Program-made: the position numbers and the translations under genes
Notes under the pieces: generated by a model
Database searches by the model: none
The model's input: the letters and a program-made list of their open reading frames with translations, nothing else
What the model was told of the DNA's origin: nothing
Part shown: piece after piece, positions 10,032-20,024 of the stretch
How the letters are laid out: each line of letters begins with the position of its first letter
How positions within the stretch are numbered: the stretch's first letter is position 1
Assembly (NCBI GenBank): GCA_963576735.1
Contig: OY755187.1
Coordinates: 9,672,001-9,736,000 of the forward strand
Source of the DNA: Bedellia somnulentella
Taxonomy: Eukaryota > Arthropoda > Insecta > Lepidoptera > Bedelliidae
Reading direction: 5' to 3'
DNA length: 64,000 bases

Positions 10032-12875
10032 AGTAAGACAAAGGAAAAGGCATACATTTCACTAGTTCATCAGAACATACAGAGCCTTTCCTGCAAACAA
10101 TTAGAATTAGAGTTATTCATTAATAAGTACAATGCCAAAATACTTTGTTTAACAGAACACTGGTTAAAAGCAGAACAAATGAATTTTAGTTTAAAGAATT
10201 ACACAGTGGGCAGTTGTTTTAACAGAGAGTCCATAATGTGTGGGGGTAGTATGATACTATTATATGTAGACATTAAATTTAAAGAAAGAAAAGACATCTG
10301 TAGACTCTCTGTTGAACAACATGTAGAAATCTCATGCATTGAATTGAGCAAGTATATAATTTTGTGTGTATATCGCCCACCCAAAGGTAACTATGACATC
10401 TTTGAAGCAGCGATGGAAGATGCTTTGGGGATGGCTTCCCGCAGCTCCAGAGAGGTTGTAGTTTGTGGGGATTTCAATGTTGACTTGTTGGGTGAGGGTC
10501 TAGTAAAGGAGAGAATATTGACATTTTTTCAATCATTTAATCTTCTAAATGTATTTAATGAGCCAACCCGAATTACCTCAACCTCTGCAACATGTTTAGA
10601 TAATATTTATTGCAATTGTGATTACTCCGGTCACTTCCTTTTTGATTGCATTACCTCAGACCACAAGGGTCAATTTATAAATTTAGAATTTACCATCGAA
10701 AAGAAAAAGTCAATAGTATGTAGACAGATAACTGAAAAAAAACTTAGCTTATTTGAAAATAATATTAGGTCTAGCATCAGCCCCCCAATGAGAAGCAGTG
10801 AATCATTAGAGAATTGTCTTTCATTCATCAATGAGCTAAAAACTGAATTCAATAAAATCTTTAAAACTAAGGTAATACTGTGTAATACAAAATGCTCTTT
10901 TGCTGAATGGGCCACCGCTGGAATTAGAATAAGTAGAGATCACCTATATAACATTTATAGAGAAAAGTCCTATAACTTCAACCAAGATTTTATTATTTAT
11001 GTCAGAAATTATTCAAAAATTTTCAAAAAAGTTTGTGGTGAAGCTAAATCTAGATGCATAAAACATAAAATTATGAATTCTTCTAACAAGAGTAAGACTG
11101 TCTGGAAAATAATTAACAGTGAAACTGGAAAACTAAAGTCCCCACATGATCTCAATTTATTATTAGATAATGAACTGATACAGTCAAAATCACAAATTGC
11201 TGACATTTTTGAAAATCATTTTATAAATACCCCCACTCAGACAACAGAGAAATTAAATTCATGTCCCCAGAAAGCTCTTGAGTTGTTGGAACAAAATGTT
11301 ACCAAAACAACAGCACAGTTTTCTTTCAAGTATGTTGACAATAATGATATAATTAAAAATTTTAAAACTATTAATCTTAAAAAAACCGAAGACATAACAG
11401 GAATGTCAGTTTTCGTCATAAACAGAATAATAAATATAATCGCTCCTCATTTAACGATACTTTTTAATAAATGTATAGATATAGGAGAATTTCCAGACTG
11501 TATGAAGTTAAGTAGGCTCATCCCACTACATAAATCAGGAGATAGTCAGGACTTTACCAATTATAGGCCTATTTCTATTTTGCCAGTTCTCAGTAAAGTT
11601 TTTGAGAAAATCATGTCCAACCAAATGCTTTCATATTTCAACAATCATAATATATTCCATGACGAGCAATATGGTTTCACCAAAGGTAGGTCTACTGTAG
11701 ATGCAGGAGTGTCACTAATGAAACATATTTTTAATTCATGGGAAAACTCCCGGGATGCATTAGGTATATTTTGTGACCTCACAAAAGCTTTTGATTGTGT
11801 AAAAAAAGAAATAGCGTTGATTAAACTTAAATATTACGGTTTTGACGAGCAAGCACTGAAATTAATGGCATCATATCTTCATAAAAGAACTTTAAAGGTT
11901 GATATTAATGGAACCACGTCGGAAGGATCGGAAATAGAGATGGGCGTTCCTCAAGGTTCTATACTTGGCCCATTACTGTTTCTGATTTACATTAATGATT
12001 TACCATTTATGGTACAAAAGTATTCTGAGATAGTTATGTTTGCAGATGACACATCTTTAATATTTAATGTAGCGAGATCCTCTACATCTCTTGACGACGT
12101 AAATAAAGCTATCTCACTGGTATTGCATTGGTTTACTGTAAATAACCTGGTTCTAAATGCCAAAAAAACTAAATGTATTAAATTTACTTTACCGAATGTT
12201 AGGCAAGTTGATAACAATATTGTTATTGATAGTGAACAAGTAGAATTAGTGAAAGAAACAAAATTCCTAGGGATAATAATCGATTCTAAGTTGCAATGGG
12301 GACCCCATATACTAACACTTTCTAAAAGGCTGAGCTCAGCAGCGTATGCCGTGCGTAAGATTAGAGAAATAGCAGACGTAGAAACAGCTCGCATTGTGTA
12401 TTTCAGTTATTTTCATAGTATTATGTCGTACGGTATTTTATTATGGGGTAAAGCGGCTGATGTTCATAAAGTTTTCGTCTTACAAAAGCGAGCTATCCGA
12501 TCTATTTACATGTTGAGGTCGAGGTATTCGTTGCGCGAAAAATTTAAAGATATTGGCATTTTAACTGTCCCTTGCCAATACATATTTGAGAATTTAATGT
12601 ATGCCAAAAAGAATATAGGCCAATTTAGTAAAGTTAGTGATAGGCATACTGTTAATACTCGAAATAAGGAGAAACTTAACGTACCGAAGTGGAGACTTAA
12701 TAAAGTAAGTAACTCCTTTATGGGACTATCCCTGAAAATGTTCAACAAACTTCCTTCTGACATATTGGAATTGCCTGTGGCATCTTTTAAAAAGGCAATA
12801 AAAGCCATGCTTTTAAAGAAGTCTTACTACAGTGTTCAAGATTTTTTAAACGACAAGGACCCAACGCGCACATGA
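10032..12875 (+). CDS. LINE ORF2: AP-type endonuclease and reverse transcriptase
   Basis: Open for about 947 codons in one frame, the first ATG being at 10179. Coding clearly starts before that ATG: the translation just upstream contains HQNIQSL and CLTEHWL, the first two blocks of the AP-like endonuclease (the Glu that binds metal). Later blocks are CVYRPPKGN, VVCGDFNVDL and SDHKGQF (catalytic His). The reverse transcriptase follows: LSRLIPLHKSG, NYRPISILPVLSKVFEK, the Asp of FCDLTKAFDCV, GVPQGSILGPLLFLIYINDL, and the FADD active site near 12039-12050. A C-terminal tail ends at TGA 12873-12875. There is no internal stop, so the frame may still be competent although the element is truncated and probably lacks its promoter. 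It nicks target DNA and reverse-transcribes its own RNA at the nick. Confidence 0.85.
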   Translation, partial: SKTKEKAYISLVHQNIQSLSCKQLELELFINKYNAKILCLTEHWLKAEQMNFSLKNYTVGSCFNRESIMCGGSMILLYVDIKFKERKDICRLSVEQHVEISCIELSKYIILCVYRPPKGNYDIFEAAMEDALGMASRSSREVVVCGDFNVDLLGEGLVKERILTFFQSFNLLNVFNEPTRITSTSATCLDNIYCNCDYSGHFLFDCITSDHKGQFINLEFTIEKKKSIVCRQITEKKLSLFENNIRSSISPPMRSSESLENCLSFINELKTEFNKIFKTKVILCNTKCSFAEWATAGIRISRDHLYNIYREKSYNFNQDFIIYVRNYSKIFKKVCGEAKSRCIKHKIMNSSNKSKTVWKIINSETGKLKSPHDLNLLLDNELIQSKSQIADIFENHFINTPTQTTEKLNSCPQKALELLEQNVTKTTAQFSFKYVDNNDIIKNFKTINLKKTEDITGMSVFVINRIINIIAPHLTILFNKCIDIGEFPDCMKLSRLIPLHKSGDSQDFTNYRPISILPVLSKVFEKIMSNQMLSYFNNHNIFHDEQYGFTKGRSTVDAGVSLMKHIFNSWENSRDALGIFCDLTKAFDCVKKEIALIKLKYYGFDEQALKLMASYLHKRTLKVDINGTTSEGSEIEMGVPQGSILGPLLFLIYINDLPFMVQKYSEIVMFADDTSLIFNVARSSTSLDDVNKAISLVLHWFTVNNLVLNAKKTKCIKFTLPNVRQVDNNIVIDSEQVELVKETKFLGIIIDSKLQWGPHILTLSKRLSSAAYAVRKIREIADVETARIVYFSYFHSIMSYGILLWGKAADVHKVFVLQKRAIRSIYMLRSRYSLREKFKDIGILTVPCQYIFENLMYAKKNIGQFSKVSDRHTVNTRNKEKLNVPKWRLNKVSNSFMGLSLKMFNKLPSDILELPVASFKKAIKAMLLKKSYYSVQDFLNDKDPTRT

Positions 12876-13904
12876 CCGTGTCCGTAAAGCTATAAATCTT
12901 CCCTCGTTATTCCTAGGAATAATTGTCTGGTGAGGATTTTTCTTCTCACGTTATGTGATTGGTTTTTGTGATGGACAATTTATTTTAAATATGTCAAACT
13001 AGCGTTTGGTTTTGTCGCATAGAAAATCTTTTATAAAGTAAAAACATGTTAATAAACTGAAATTGTACAAACCATGTTTTGAAAAAATGAAAAAATGTGA
13101 ATGTAAAGAGTTTCTTTGTTGCTTCTTCTCTTTACGAACACCTTCCGAAGCAACGGACTAATGATAAATTTAAAAAAATTTGACGTTCAAAAAATGTTAA
13201 TTTTTAACTTAATTTTGAAAAATAAACTTTTTGACTTTTGACTTTTTTTTCTGCCAACCCCTTCGGGGATAAACGGCGTGAACGTTTATGTTATGTTATG
13301 TTATGTTTTGTTAATGAAATCAACAAAAAAACAAGTTAAAAAAATCTCTGATTTTTTTATTCTGAGGCTCTGGCTACCCCCTTTTGTAATTTATTACTGT
13401 GTGTATATCTGAGATACATACATTCGTCTTCATTCGTTTTCTCTCCTAAAAATCCTGTGCTATTTCAAATCTCATTGTAGTCTCTCAAAAGCGTGATTTT
13501 TCAAACTCTAAACTGCTAATACTACGTTTCTTATCAGCAAAGCGACCCAGCTGAGAGCCGCCATCAACTTCCGTTTCCGTCAGCAACACGTAATATGCCA
13601 GAGTTAGATAAAATGTTATGCTTTAGTTCAAACTGGATAACCTACATATAAATACTGTCCTTTCTTAAGAAGGAAACTAGCGTTTTAATCATGACCATTT
13701 ACTAAGTTTATAAGCAAAAGTTTTGCTTCTATTGAAAACTATGATAACCGTTTACTGTTAAAAAGAGTGCTCAATAAACAAACCATAGTCTTTATTAACT
13801 AAAAATTAATTCAAAAGCTACTGTGATTTTTTTATGTAAGTTTCTTTTTATTGACTACTTTTGTCTGTTTTTAACCTGAATAGAAATACATACATATACC
13901 CACG

Positions 13905-14095
13905 ACTATAAATCCCTAGAAAGGATTGCTAGAACTTCGGAATAATAATTCCTCAGCAACTTTTGGGGTCTTTGAGGAAAATGTTTTAATATAAAGGTTG
14001 ATGTTGATGGGACTCCAACGGCATCGCCCAACAATCACTTAAAAAACCACAAAGTTATCAAAGCAACCCTAAGTTATCACATACACCCCCAAAAT
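13905..14095 (-). mobile_element. SINE A copy, degenerate
   Basis: Reverse copy with a worn tail (ACATATACCCACGACTATAAATC) and GATGGGACTCCAACGGCATC. The 5' head is lost. Confidence 0.7.
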
Positions 14096-14218
14096 TTTTA
14101 TAATCTTCGTGAAACGACTTCCGAAAGAGATGAAAGTAACTTCATAGCTAAAATGTTTTCGTTAATTACCATCTCTGCTACTACAAATATATTATTAGAC
14201 TTAATAAACGAAACGTGC

Positions 14219-14455
14219 TGTTTAGTGTCAGCTTAGAATAACACTACCCCATTTCTGCTATGTGTTCGTAAGAGGCGACTAACGGTATTAGGGCTTTTAA
14301 GGGATTTTTGGGCGAAGCGTTTGGAGACCTATCACCAACATCCTTTATTTTGCCATCTTCTCCCCACTCAACTTTCCGAAAGTGGCTGAGGAACTTCTAC
14401 TTCCTTAGCTCTGGCTATCCCTTCTAGGGATTTATAGCCGTGAGTATATGTATGC
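14219..14455 (+). mobile_element. SINE A copy
   Basis: Full length but with a 10-base gap where other copies read TTCTTCCGGTGGG. It ends in GTGAGTATATGTATGCA. Confidence 0.85.
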
Positions 14456-14534
14456 ATAAATGAAAAGTGATAGAGAGACGGAGAGAGATAAGAGAAAGCG
14501 ATATAATGCCCTGACAGCTGTGTTAGCTCTGAGG

Positions 14535-14665
14535 CAGTACCCCGTGAGTACACTGTCCATTCAAAACGTGGGTACTCTGTATACCAGTTGACATTAATGT
14601 CACGAGATGTTCAGAATTCTTTATACCTTTGCCAACTCTTCGAGGTTATGAGTTGTGAATGTTTG
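14535..14665 (+). mobile_element. SINE B fragment, degenerate
   Basis: Starts in the middle of the body (CCCCGTGAGTACACTGTCCA) and ends near GAATGTTTGATATTTATA. The tail hairpin is worn (CCAACTCTTCGAGGTTATGAG). Confidence 0.65.
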
Positions 14666-14886
14666 ATATTTATATAATACCCAACAGGAAACTTCTGTGT
14701 ATAATAAAAATGTGCTGCATCATTTTTTCCTGTGGGCATTCTACATAGTGAAACCAATCTGAACCCACAGCCAATTTCTTTCATCATATTTTCCCCTGTA
14801 TTTCCTAAATTGGTAGAACGGTTAACTCCAAAGTTCTGATTGCCCCTTTCAAGGCTGTCATGGCTAATAATATTGGTACGTAGCAA
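14666..14886 (-). other. Unrecognised coding-like fragment
   Basis: A reverse-strand frame of about 90 codons (from 14886; its C-terminal end runs into SINE B) has balanced composition with motifs such as MMKEIGCGFRLVSLCRM. It is out of keeping with the surrounding AT-rich spacer and could be a relic exon of a transposon, but I do not recognise a family. Confidence 0.25.
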
Positions 14887-14910
14887 CTAAACCTAGTCTT
14901 AAAGTTAATA

Positions 14911-15155
14911 CATACATATACTCACGGTCATAAATCCCAAAATGGGGTTTCCAGAGATACAGAGCTGGAAACTCCTTAGCCACATTTGGAAGTTTATAGG
15001 GAACAAGATGGTAGAAATAAAGTATCGTTGGTGATGGGTCTCCAACCGCATCGCCCATTAACAAAAGCCTGAAAAAATCCCCATACCCTTAGTCACCTTT
15101 TACGATACCCGTGGGTTGAAAGGGGTAGTGACATTCTAAGCCAGCACTACACGGC
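14911..15155 (-). mobile_element. SINE A copy, beta subgroup
   Basis: Complete reverse copy with the beta markers (GTATCGTTGGTGATGGG, AAGGGGTAGTGACATTC) and a CATACATATACTCACGG tail complement. Confidence 0.85.
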
Positions 15156-15329
15156 ATAAGTTAATATTAAATTCAATAACAAGACCACAGTGCTAAGTAG
15201 GTATTTACCGTTGGAACACGTGCTCCATATCTGCATGCCCATCTGTTCTGTGAAATGATAACATTCAACATCGCTACATTCAATACGGTTCGTTTTCTAA
15301 ATATTCACTCTAAATACATAACTTACACA

Positions 15330-15575
15330 TACATACATACATATACTCACGGTTATAAATCCCAAAAAAGAGTAGCCAGAGCTTCAGAGCTAGAGACTCT
15401 TCAGCCACATTTGGAAGTTGATAGGGGGCAAGAGGGCAGAAATAAAGTATCGTTGGTGATGGGTCTCCAACCGCATTGCCCAAAACTCTTCAAATGCCCC
15501 ATACCATTAGTCTCCTCTTACGACACCTGTAGGTAGAAAGGGGAAGTGATATTCTAAGCCGGCACTACACTTCAC
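15330..15575 (-). mobile_element. SINE A copy, beta subgroup
   Basis: Complete reverse copy. The tail complement is (CATA)n at 15330-15346. Seven bases are inserted in the head (CACTACACTTCACGGC). Confidence 0.85.
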
Positions 15576-15605
15576 GGCATAACTTCATGCTATTAAACAT
15601 GCAAA

Positions 15606-15772
15606 GGCTTTTTAAGTGACTTTTGGGCGATGTGGTTTGAGACCCATCACCAAAAACCTTTATTTTACAATCTTTTCCCCACTAAACATCCAAATGTGGC
15701 TGAACATTTTCTTATTCTGAAGCTCTGGCTACCCTTTATATGGATTTATAGCCGTGAATATATGTATGTATC
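15606..15772 (+). mobile_element. SINE A copy, 5'-truncated
   Basis: Begins at GGCTTTTTAAGTGACTTTTG and is intact from there to GCCGTGAATATATGTATG. Confidence 0.8.
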
Positions 15773-16023
15773 TTAATAGTGTCTTGGTATAGAAAGCTAG
15801 GTATTCTAAACAAAAAACATACGCAAATTGTTAATAAAGAGCCGTTTGTAACGTAATATTCCGAAGATTATCGATTGCAGTTACCTAGACGGGAGGTTTA
15901 AAATATGAATTAAAGTGTGCTTTTGTGCCTAAAAAATAGCTTTCACTTAGATACGTATTTTTTCCTTGGATGATATAGCTGATTATTAGTAATTTGGGGT
16001 CCCTGATTACGAATAAAAGTATC

Positions 16024-16073
16024 AGTTTCTCGGTAGCAGCTCTAGATTTCGAGATGATCGACAATGATGATGA
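16024..16073 (+). repeat. Left arm of 50-bp inverted repeat
   Basis: AGTTTCTCGGTAGCAGCTCT... is repeated in inverted orientation at 18901-18950 with a single mismatch. The pair encloses a SINE C, about 350 bp of unassigned sequence and the split SINE A. Confidence 0.85.
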
Positions 16074-16080
16074 ACTCAGC

Positions 16081-16245
16081 TGACACTGTAGCTCAGTTGG
16101 CAGAGCGACGGGGGCGTATACCCGAAGGTCGCGGGTTCGAACCCCGCCAGTGTCGAAATTTTTCTTTCCTTTAATAACATCTTTTAATTATGAGTAATAA
16201 TCCCCACATGAGGAATTCATGTCAAAAAACATTAAATTAAATGAT
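16081..16245 (+). mobile_element. SINE C copy with tRNA-like head
   Basis: Head 16082-16157 folds as a tRNA: acceptor GACACTG/CAGTGTC (7 of 7), D stem GCTC/GAGC and T stem GCGGG/CCCGC with loop TTCGAAC. The anticodon arm is irregular by one extra G and one extra A compared with the sister at 30290-30470. The body AAATTTTTCTTTCCTTTAAT and end CACATGAGGAATTCATG follow. It is a retroposon head, not a convincing tRNA gene. Confidence 0.75.
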
Positions 16246-16590
16246 GATGAATATAAGCTTGCAAACAATAATTAAATATTAACAATATTATTTATTTAGT
16301 TACGCTCAAGCCTTTTATTCTTTTTGGGATAAGCAGGTACCAAACGTCATTTAGCCAATCCTGATAATTCTCCGTTGTTAACCTCACATTCGTCGTCCTT
16401 ATCATTTATGCTATTTGTTCTTATCACTTTGGACCCCTGCTATTTTAAAGTGAGTTTTAAATGTGATCTTACTTACTTGCAGGGCTGTTTTATTGTAAAT
16501 ATACTATCCAACTTTGGCTCTAAACATAGTTTTCCAACTCTTATGATGGTTCAACTAAAACTGATATAATAACACACTGAAAAACAATTG
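16246..16590. other. No recognised feature
   Basis: Unique-looking AT-rich sequence lying between the arms of the 50-bp inverted repeat. Confidence 0.4.
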
Positions 16591-16815
16591 TCTGTGTAGT
16601 GTCGGCTTAGAATAGCACTACCCCATTTCTTCCGGTGGGTGTACGTAAGAGGCGACTAACGGTTTTGGAGCTTTTGAGGGATTTTTGGGCGAAGCGGTTG
16701 GAGACCCATTACCAACAACCTTTATTTCACCATCTTTTCCCCACAGAACTTCCAAAAGTGATTGAGGAATTTCCGATTCCTTAGCTCTGGCTACCCCTTC
16801 TAGGGATTTATAATA

Positions 16816-18400
16816 TAATAATAATAATACCACGGCTGACAGATTGGCGGAGCTACTGACGATCACTAACGATTTCAGTGGTTCCGTCAAGATGGAGCTC
16901 GGGGTCGATAAGTGTGCGGTCATTCATGTTGAGAAGGGGCATGTCGTGCACTCTGATGGTGTCGATGTCGGCACCAATCATTTGAGGGCACTCTCCGAGG
17001 CTGAAACATACCGGTATCTGGGCATGTCACAAACCATCGGTGTGAAGGTGGCAGACGTGAAACAGGGTGTTTGCGAGGAGTTTTATGAACGCCTGAAAAG
17101 TGTGCTTAATAGCTACTTGTCAGGCGTTAATAAGATCCGAGCCATTAACTTCTGGGTCATGCCTGTACTGATGTACACATTTGGCGTGCTCAGATGGACT
17201 CAGACCGAACTCGACGCTCTGGACAGACGAGTCCGCACGATGATGACCTCTCATCGAATGCATCATCCGAGGTCGTCGGTTATGAGATTGTATATCCCGC
17301 GGAAGTGTGGTGGTCGAGGCCTCTTGAGTGCCAAAACCATGCACAACCGCGAGGTATGCAACCTCAGAAACTATTTTTTGACGATGACGGATGATAGTAT
17401 TCGGGGAGAGGTGGTCGCTAGTGATAAAGGACTGACTCCCTTATCGTTGGCCTCACAGGATTGGCGAACCCCGGAGGTACTTAGCACCTCTGATCGGGAG
17501 TCCGTATGGAAAGAGAAGGAGCTGCACGGGAGGTTTTACAAGGTACTTCACGAACCTTTCGTGGACCGTAAAGTCTCCCTGCATTGGCTGCGTTTCGGGG
17601 ACCTCTTTGGGGAAACCGAAGGTTTTGTCTGTGCAATACAGGACCAGGTTATCAAGACGCGGAACTATCGGAAATACATCCTAAAGGACGGTACCACAGA
17701 CATCTGTCGAGCATGTGGCCGTCCCGGAGAGTCACTTAGGCATGTTATTTCCGGTTGTTCGGCTCTTGCTAACACTGAGTACTTGCACAGACACAACCAA
17801 GCAGCCAAAATCCTGCAACAGGAGCTCGCTCTGAAATACGGACTCTTGCAACAGAGGCTGCCGTATTACAAGTATCTGCCGGAGCCAATCTAAGAAAACG
17901 ACCGTGCCAAAATCTATTGGGACCGATCCGTTATCACGGACAGGACTATTCTAGCGAATAAGCCTGATATCGTGGTATGGGATCGGTCGCAGTCGAGGGT
18001 ATTTCTAGTGGATGTCACTATCCCGCATGACGAGGGTCTCGTGAAAGCCGAAACCGAGAAGCGTCGGAAGTATCTCGATCTGGCTCACGAGATCACCGAC
18101 ATGTGGGGTGTGACCTCGACTGAAATTATCCCAATTGTTTTGTCCGCGAACGGGTTAATTCCAACCAGCCTCGCGACCAACTTGAGGCGGTTGGATTTCT
18201 GTGGCGTGTCGGTTCCAGCACAAATGCAGAAAGCGGTGCTGCTCGATACGGCTCGGATCGTCCGTCGGTTCTTGAACCTGACTCCCTGACCCCGACCGAC
18301 TGTGCTTTTGTCGGGGAGTACCGCCTCTCCCATTTAAAATTTATATTTTCATTTTCGGCCAAGGGAGAGGCGAGAAACAAAGAAGTCTTTCGAAATAATA
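16816..18400 (+). mobile_element. 5'-truncated Dong/R4-like LINE
   Basis: Insertion beginning in (ATA)n/(TAA)n sequence and ending at (AATAAT)n near 18397. The encoded protein has the C-terminal zinc knuckle and restriction-enzyme-like endonuclease of the R2/R4/Dong group. Dong is known to target TAA repeats, which fits the flanks. The 5' end is lost just after the RT palm. Confidence 0.75.
16832..18289 (+). pseudogene. Dong/R4-like ORF: RT end, zinc knuckle, PD-(D/E)XK endonuclease
   Basis: One continuous frame interrupted by a single TAA at 17891-17893; the rest reads in the same frame to TGA at 18287-18289. The N-terminal part (SGSVKMELGVDKCAVIHV) matches the segment that follows the catalytic DD of such reverse transcriptases, so the RT core itself is missing. 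Next is a Cys/His knuckle, CRACGRPGESLRHVISGC, around 17711-17760, then past the stop the endonuclease core KPDIVVWD...VFLVDV (PD and D of the PD-(D/E)XK fold) with KAETEKRRKY after it. In the family this endonuclease nicks the target site that primes reverse transcription. Base composition is markedly more GC-rich than the flanks. It is a dead copy by truncation and nonsense mutation. Confidence 0.8.
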
Positions 18401-18757
18401 ATAATAAAAACTTTATTTCGGATCGTAAAGTAAATCCATAGTAAAGTTAGTAAGTTAGTAACATCGAGATACTTAAATTATGTTAGTTTGGTCAGACTTA
18501 GATTTAATAAATAAAAGTAAAATTTAAAATATTAACAATAAGCTATTTACATAAGGTGCCAAATCTAGCCAGAGAAGTGGCTCTAGTGTGCCGCTGCATA
18601 TATACCCAGTGCCGATACATAGGATCGTCGAACTTATCGGCCAATACTCTCAAGAGCGTGTTGGAGCTGTCCCAGGTTCTCCGCATGATGGACGCGACAC
18701 GCTTGCGGATGATCGCGTAGAAATCATCCACGCGACCCTCCGCAAACTTTATAGCAG
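18398..18757 (-). mobile_element. Second LINE 3' end, reverse strand
   Basis: Read in reverse it holds about 65 codons of a LINE C-terminus, a 145-bp 3' UTR and AATAAAGTTTTTATTATTATT at its 3' end. It abuts the Dong-like element tail to tail at a shared TAA/TTA tract and is 5'-truncated against the right half of the SINE A. Confidence 0.65.
18543..18757 (-). pseudogene. C-terminal fragment of a LINE ORF
   Basis: About 70 codons ending at TAA (18543-18545), including FYAIIRKRVASIMRRTWDSS and RHWVYMQRHTRATSLARFG. The register and the nearby AATAAA plus (ATT)n tail suggest the end of a non-LTR ORF. I do not recognise the clade; the apparent upstream residues belong to the SINE A tail, so the fragment starts at the insertion breakpoint. 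Confidence 0.45.
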
Positions 18758-18900
18758 TGAGTATATGTATGTATGTATGTATGAAAAACAATTATTCCCC
18801 TTCATGACAACCCAACCTCCTTGTGTGACCTAATAAATGTCTTTTAAATGTTTCTTTCAAAGTATTTTGGTGTTATATACGCAGATAGCGTATAACACAA

Positions 18901-18950
18901 TCATCATCATCGTCGATCATCTCGAAATCTAGAGCTGCTACCGAGAAACT
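18901..18950 (-). repeat. Right arm of 50-bp inverted repeat
   Basis: Inverted partner of 16024-16073 (49 of 50 identical). Just inside it is a short hairpin, TATACGC-AGATA-GCGTATA. Confidence 0.85.
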
Positions 18951-19754
18951 GGTACATTTTTCATAAAAAAAATATCTAACTAAATATATCTATTAGAACT
19001 GCTTTTCAAATGCTTACCTTAGATAATAAGACGATCTTCGGTAATCGATAGCCACGTGCACCTTCGAAGCCGGTAACACCACAAAATAAACAACAAAAAC
19101 TTAACAAAACACTTGTAAAATATGTATAATTGTGTACTCAGTTTTCACCAAACAAAACTCACTAATACTGCAATCCTTATAAATTAAAAACAAAACAAAA
19201 CAAAGTTTCTCCAAAGTTTTCCCGGCAAAAATACTATAACACAAAACAAACAAAATAAAAACCTTAAAGACGTTGTTAGAACGTTTTGGCTCACGGCAAA
19301 TAATATATTACAAACTGAACACTGAATAAGATTGGTTTTTTTAGATAATTCTCTATAAATTTATCGTTTTTCAACGGTGAAATGTATGACAGAGCGCGAC
19401 AAACGCTCGAATAGCGCGACCAAGACTGAATGGTTAAAAAACAAACTGTAGAGAAACGAGCCACAATCTACAAGCGGCAGTAGCACTCTCCAGTCGCACA
19501 ATAAAATTCGCAGCTGGAAAATTTATTCTCGTCTCTTTCGTTCGTACGCAAATTTCAGCATATTAAATATTCCTCTCCCTTTCAGCTAAATAGCACAGTG
19601 CTGTTATCAACTGAATTTAAGCTAAACAAAGAGTCTTATCATGTGAGAAAACGTGTTGATTGGTGATGTTTTGACGAATAGTTTAAATCAATTCAGTTTG
19701 CAGAACTAAAGGATTTTTCACATATGATATCATTATTACTAGGATGCTTTCTAA
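18951..19754. other. No recognised gene; possible regulatory stretch
   Basis: No coding potential. 19380-19620 is richer in CpG (GAGCGCGACAAACGCTCG, ATAGCGCGACCAAG) than its surroundings, but I found no TATA box, initiator or exon to go with it. Confidence 0.3.
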
Positions 19755-19955
19755 CTCACTATATAGTCACGGATTTAATCCCTAAGTTGGGTAGGTAGAG
19801 TTTAAAACATGGGGGAAGATACAATGACCAGATCATGTTTCGAGGGTGATAACTTTCCAAATGCAACGCTGAACAACCACTTAACCGTAACCTAACTGGT
19901 GTGATATCAACGGGAACAAATGAGGTAGTGCTATTCAAATACCGACTCTACAAAG
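19755..19955 (-). mobile_element. Very degenerate SINE A
   Basis: Recognisable only by order of worn blocks: CACGGATTTAATCCC, GGGGGAAGATAC, GGTAGTGCTATTC and CCGACTCTAC. Confidence 0.4.
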
Positions 19956-20024
19956 TATTTATAAAAAAACATTGATATAAAAAAAATAAAAAATAACTTT
20001 GTTATTTACTTATACTAACGCCCA

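Larger units (their letters stand above)
9741..13250 (+). mobile_element. Jockey-group non-LTR retrotransposon
   Basis: 3.5-kb element: a short 5' region, an ORF1 remnant, a long ORF2 (endonuclease plus reverse transcriptase) and a 3' UTR with AATAAA just before a TTTTGAC/T-rich tail. It lies within SINE B. The 5' end is truncated, judging by the short ORF1. A second, 3'-only copy is at 3788-4020. The Jockey/CR1 group is assigned from the endonuclease plus RT layout and the RT motifs; the exact clade is not certain. Confidence 0.85.
9677..13309 (+). mobile_element. SINE B, split by a LINE
   Basis: The left part 9677-9740 reads AAAACGGCGATAGGCCTGCC through AACGTGGGTAC; the right part 13251-13309 reads CTGCCAACCCCTTCGGGGAT through the TTATG-repeat tail. 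It is flanked by an 11-bp duplication. About 55 internal bases of the family consensus, lying between two GTAC words, are missing, so the copy was probably deleted internally before or during the LINE insertion. Confidence 0.85.
9198..13643. repeat. Tandem duplication, copy 2, interrupted
   Basis: The left 479 bases (to 9676) and right 323 bases (from 13321) together match copy 1. The 3.6 kb between them is a SINE B carrying a LINE. GTTAATGAAAT occurs on both sides (9666-9676 and 13310-13320) as the target-site duplication. Confidence 0.9.
16591..18785 (+). mobile_element. SINE A copy split by two LINE fragments
   Basis: The left part 16591-16815 ends GGGATTTATA; the right part resumes near 18758 with TTTATAGCAGTGAGTATATG and a (TATG)n tail. 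TTTATA/TTATA occurs on both sides of the insertion, a plausible short target duplication. Confidence 0.8.

Noticed and set aside
16082..16157. tRNA gene
   Set aside because: The anticodon arm has extra bases and the flanks are the SINE C body; treated as a retroposon head.
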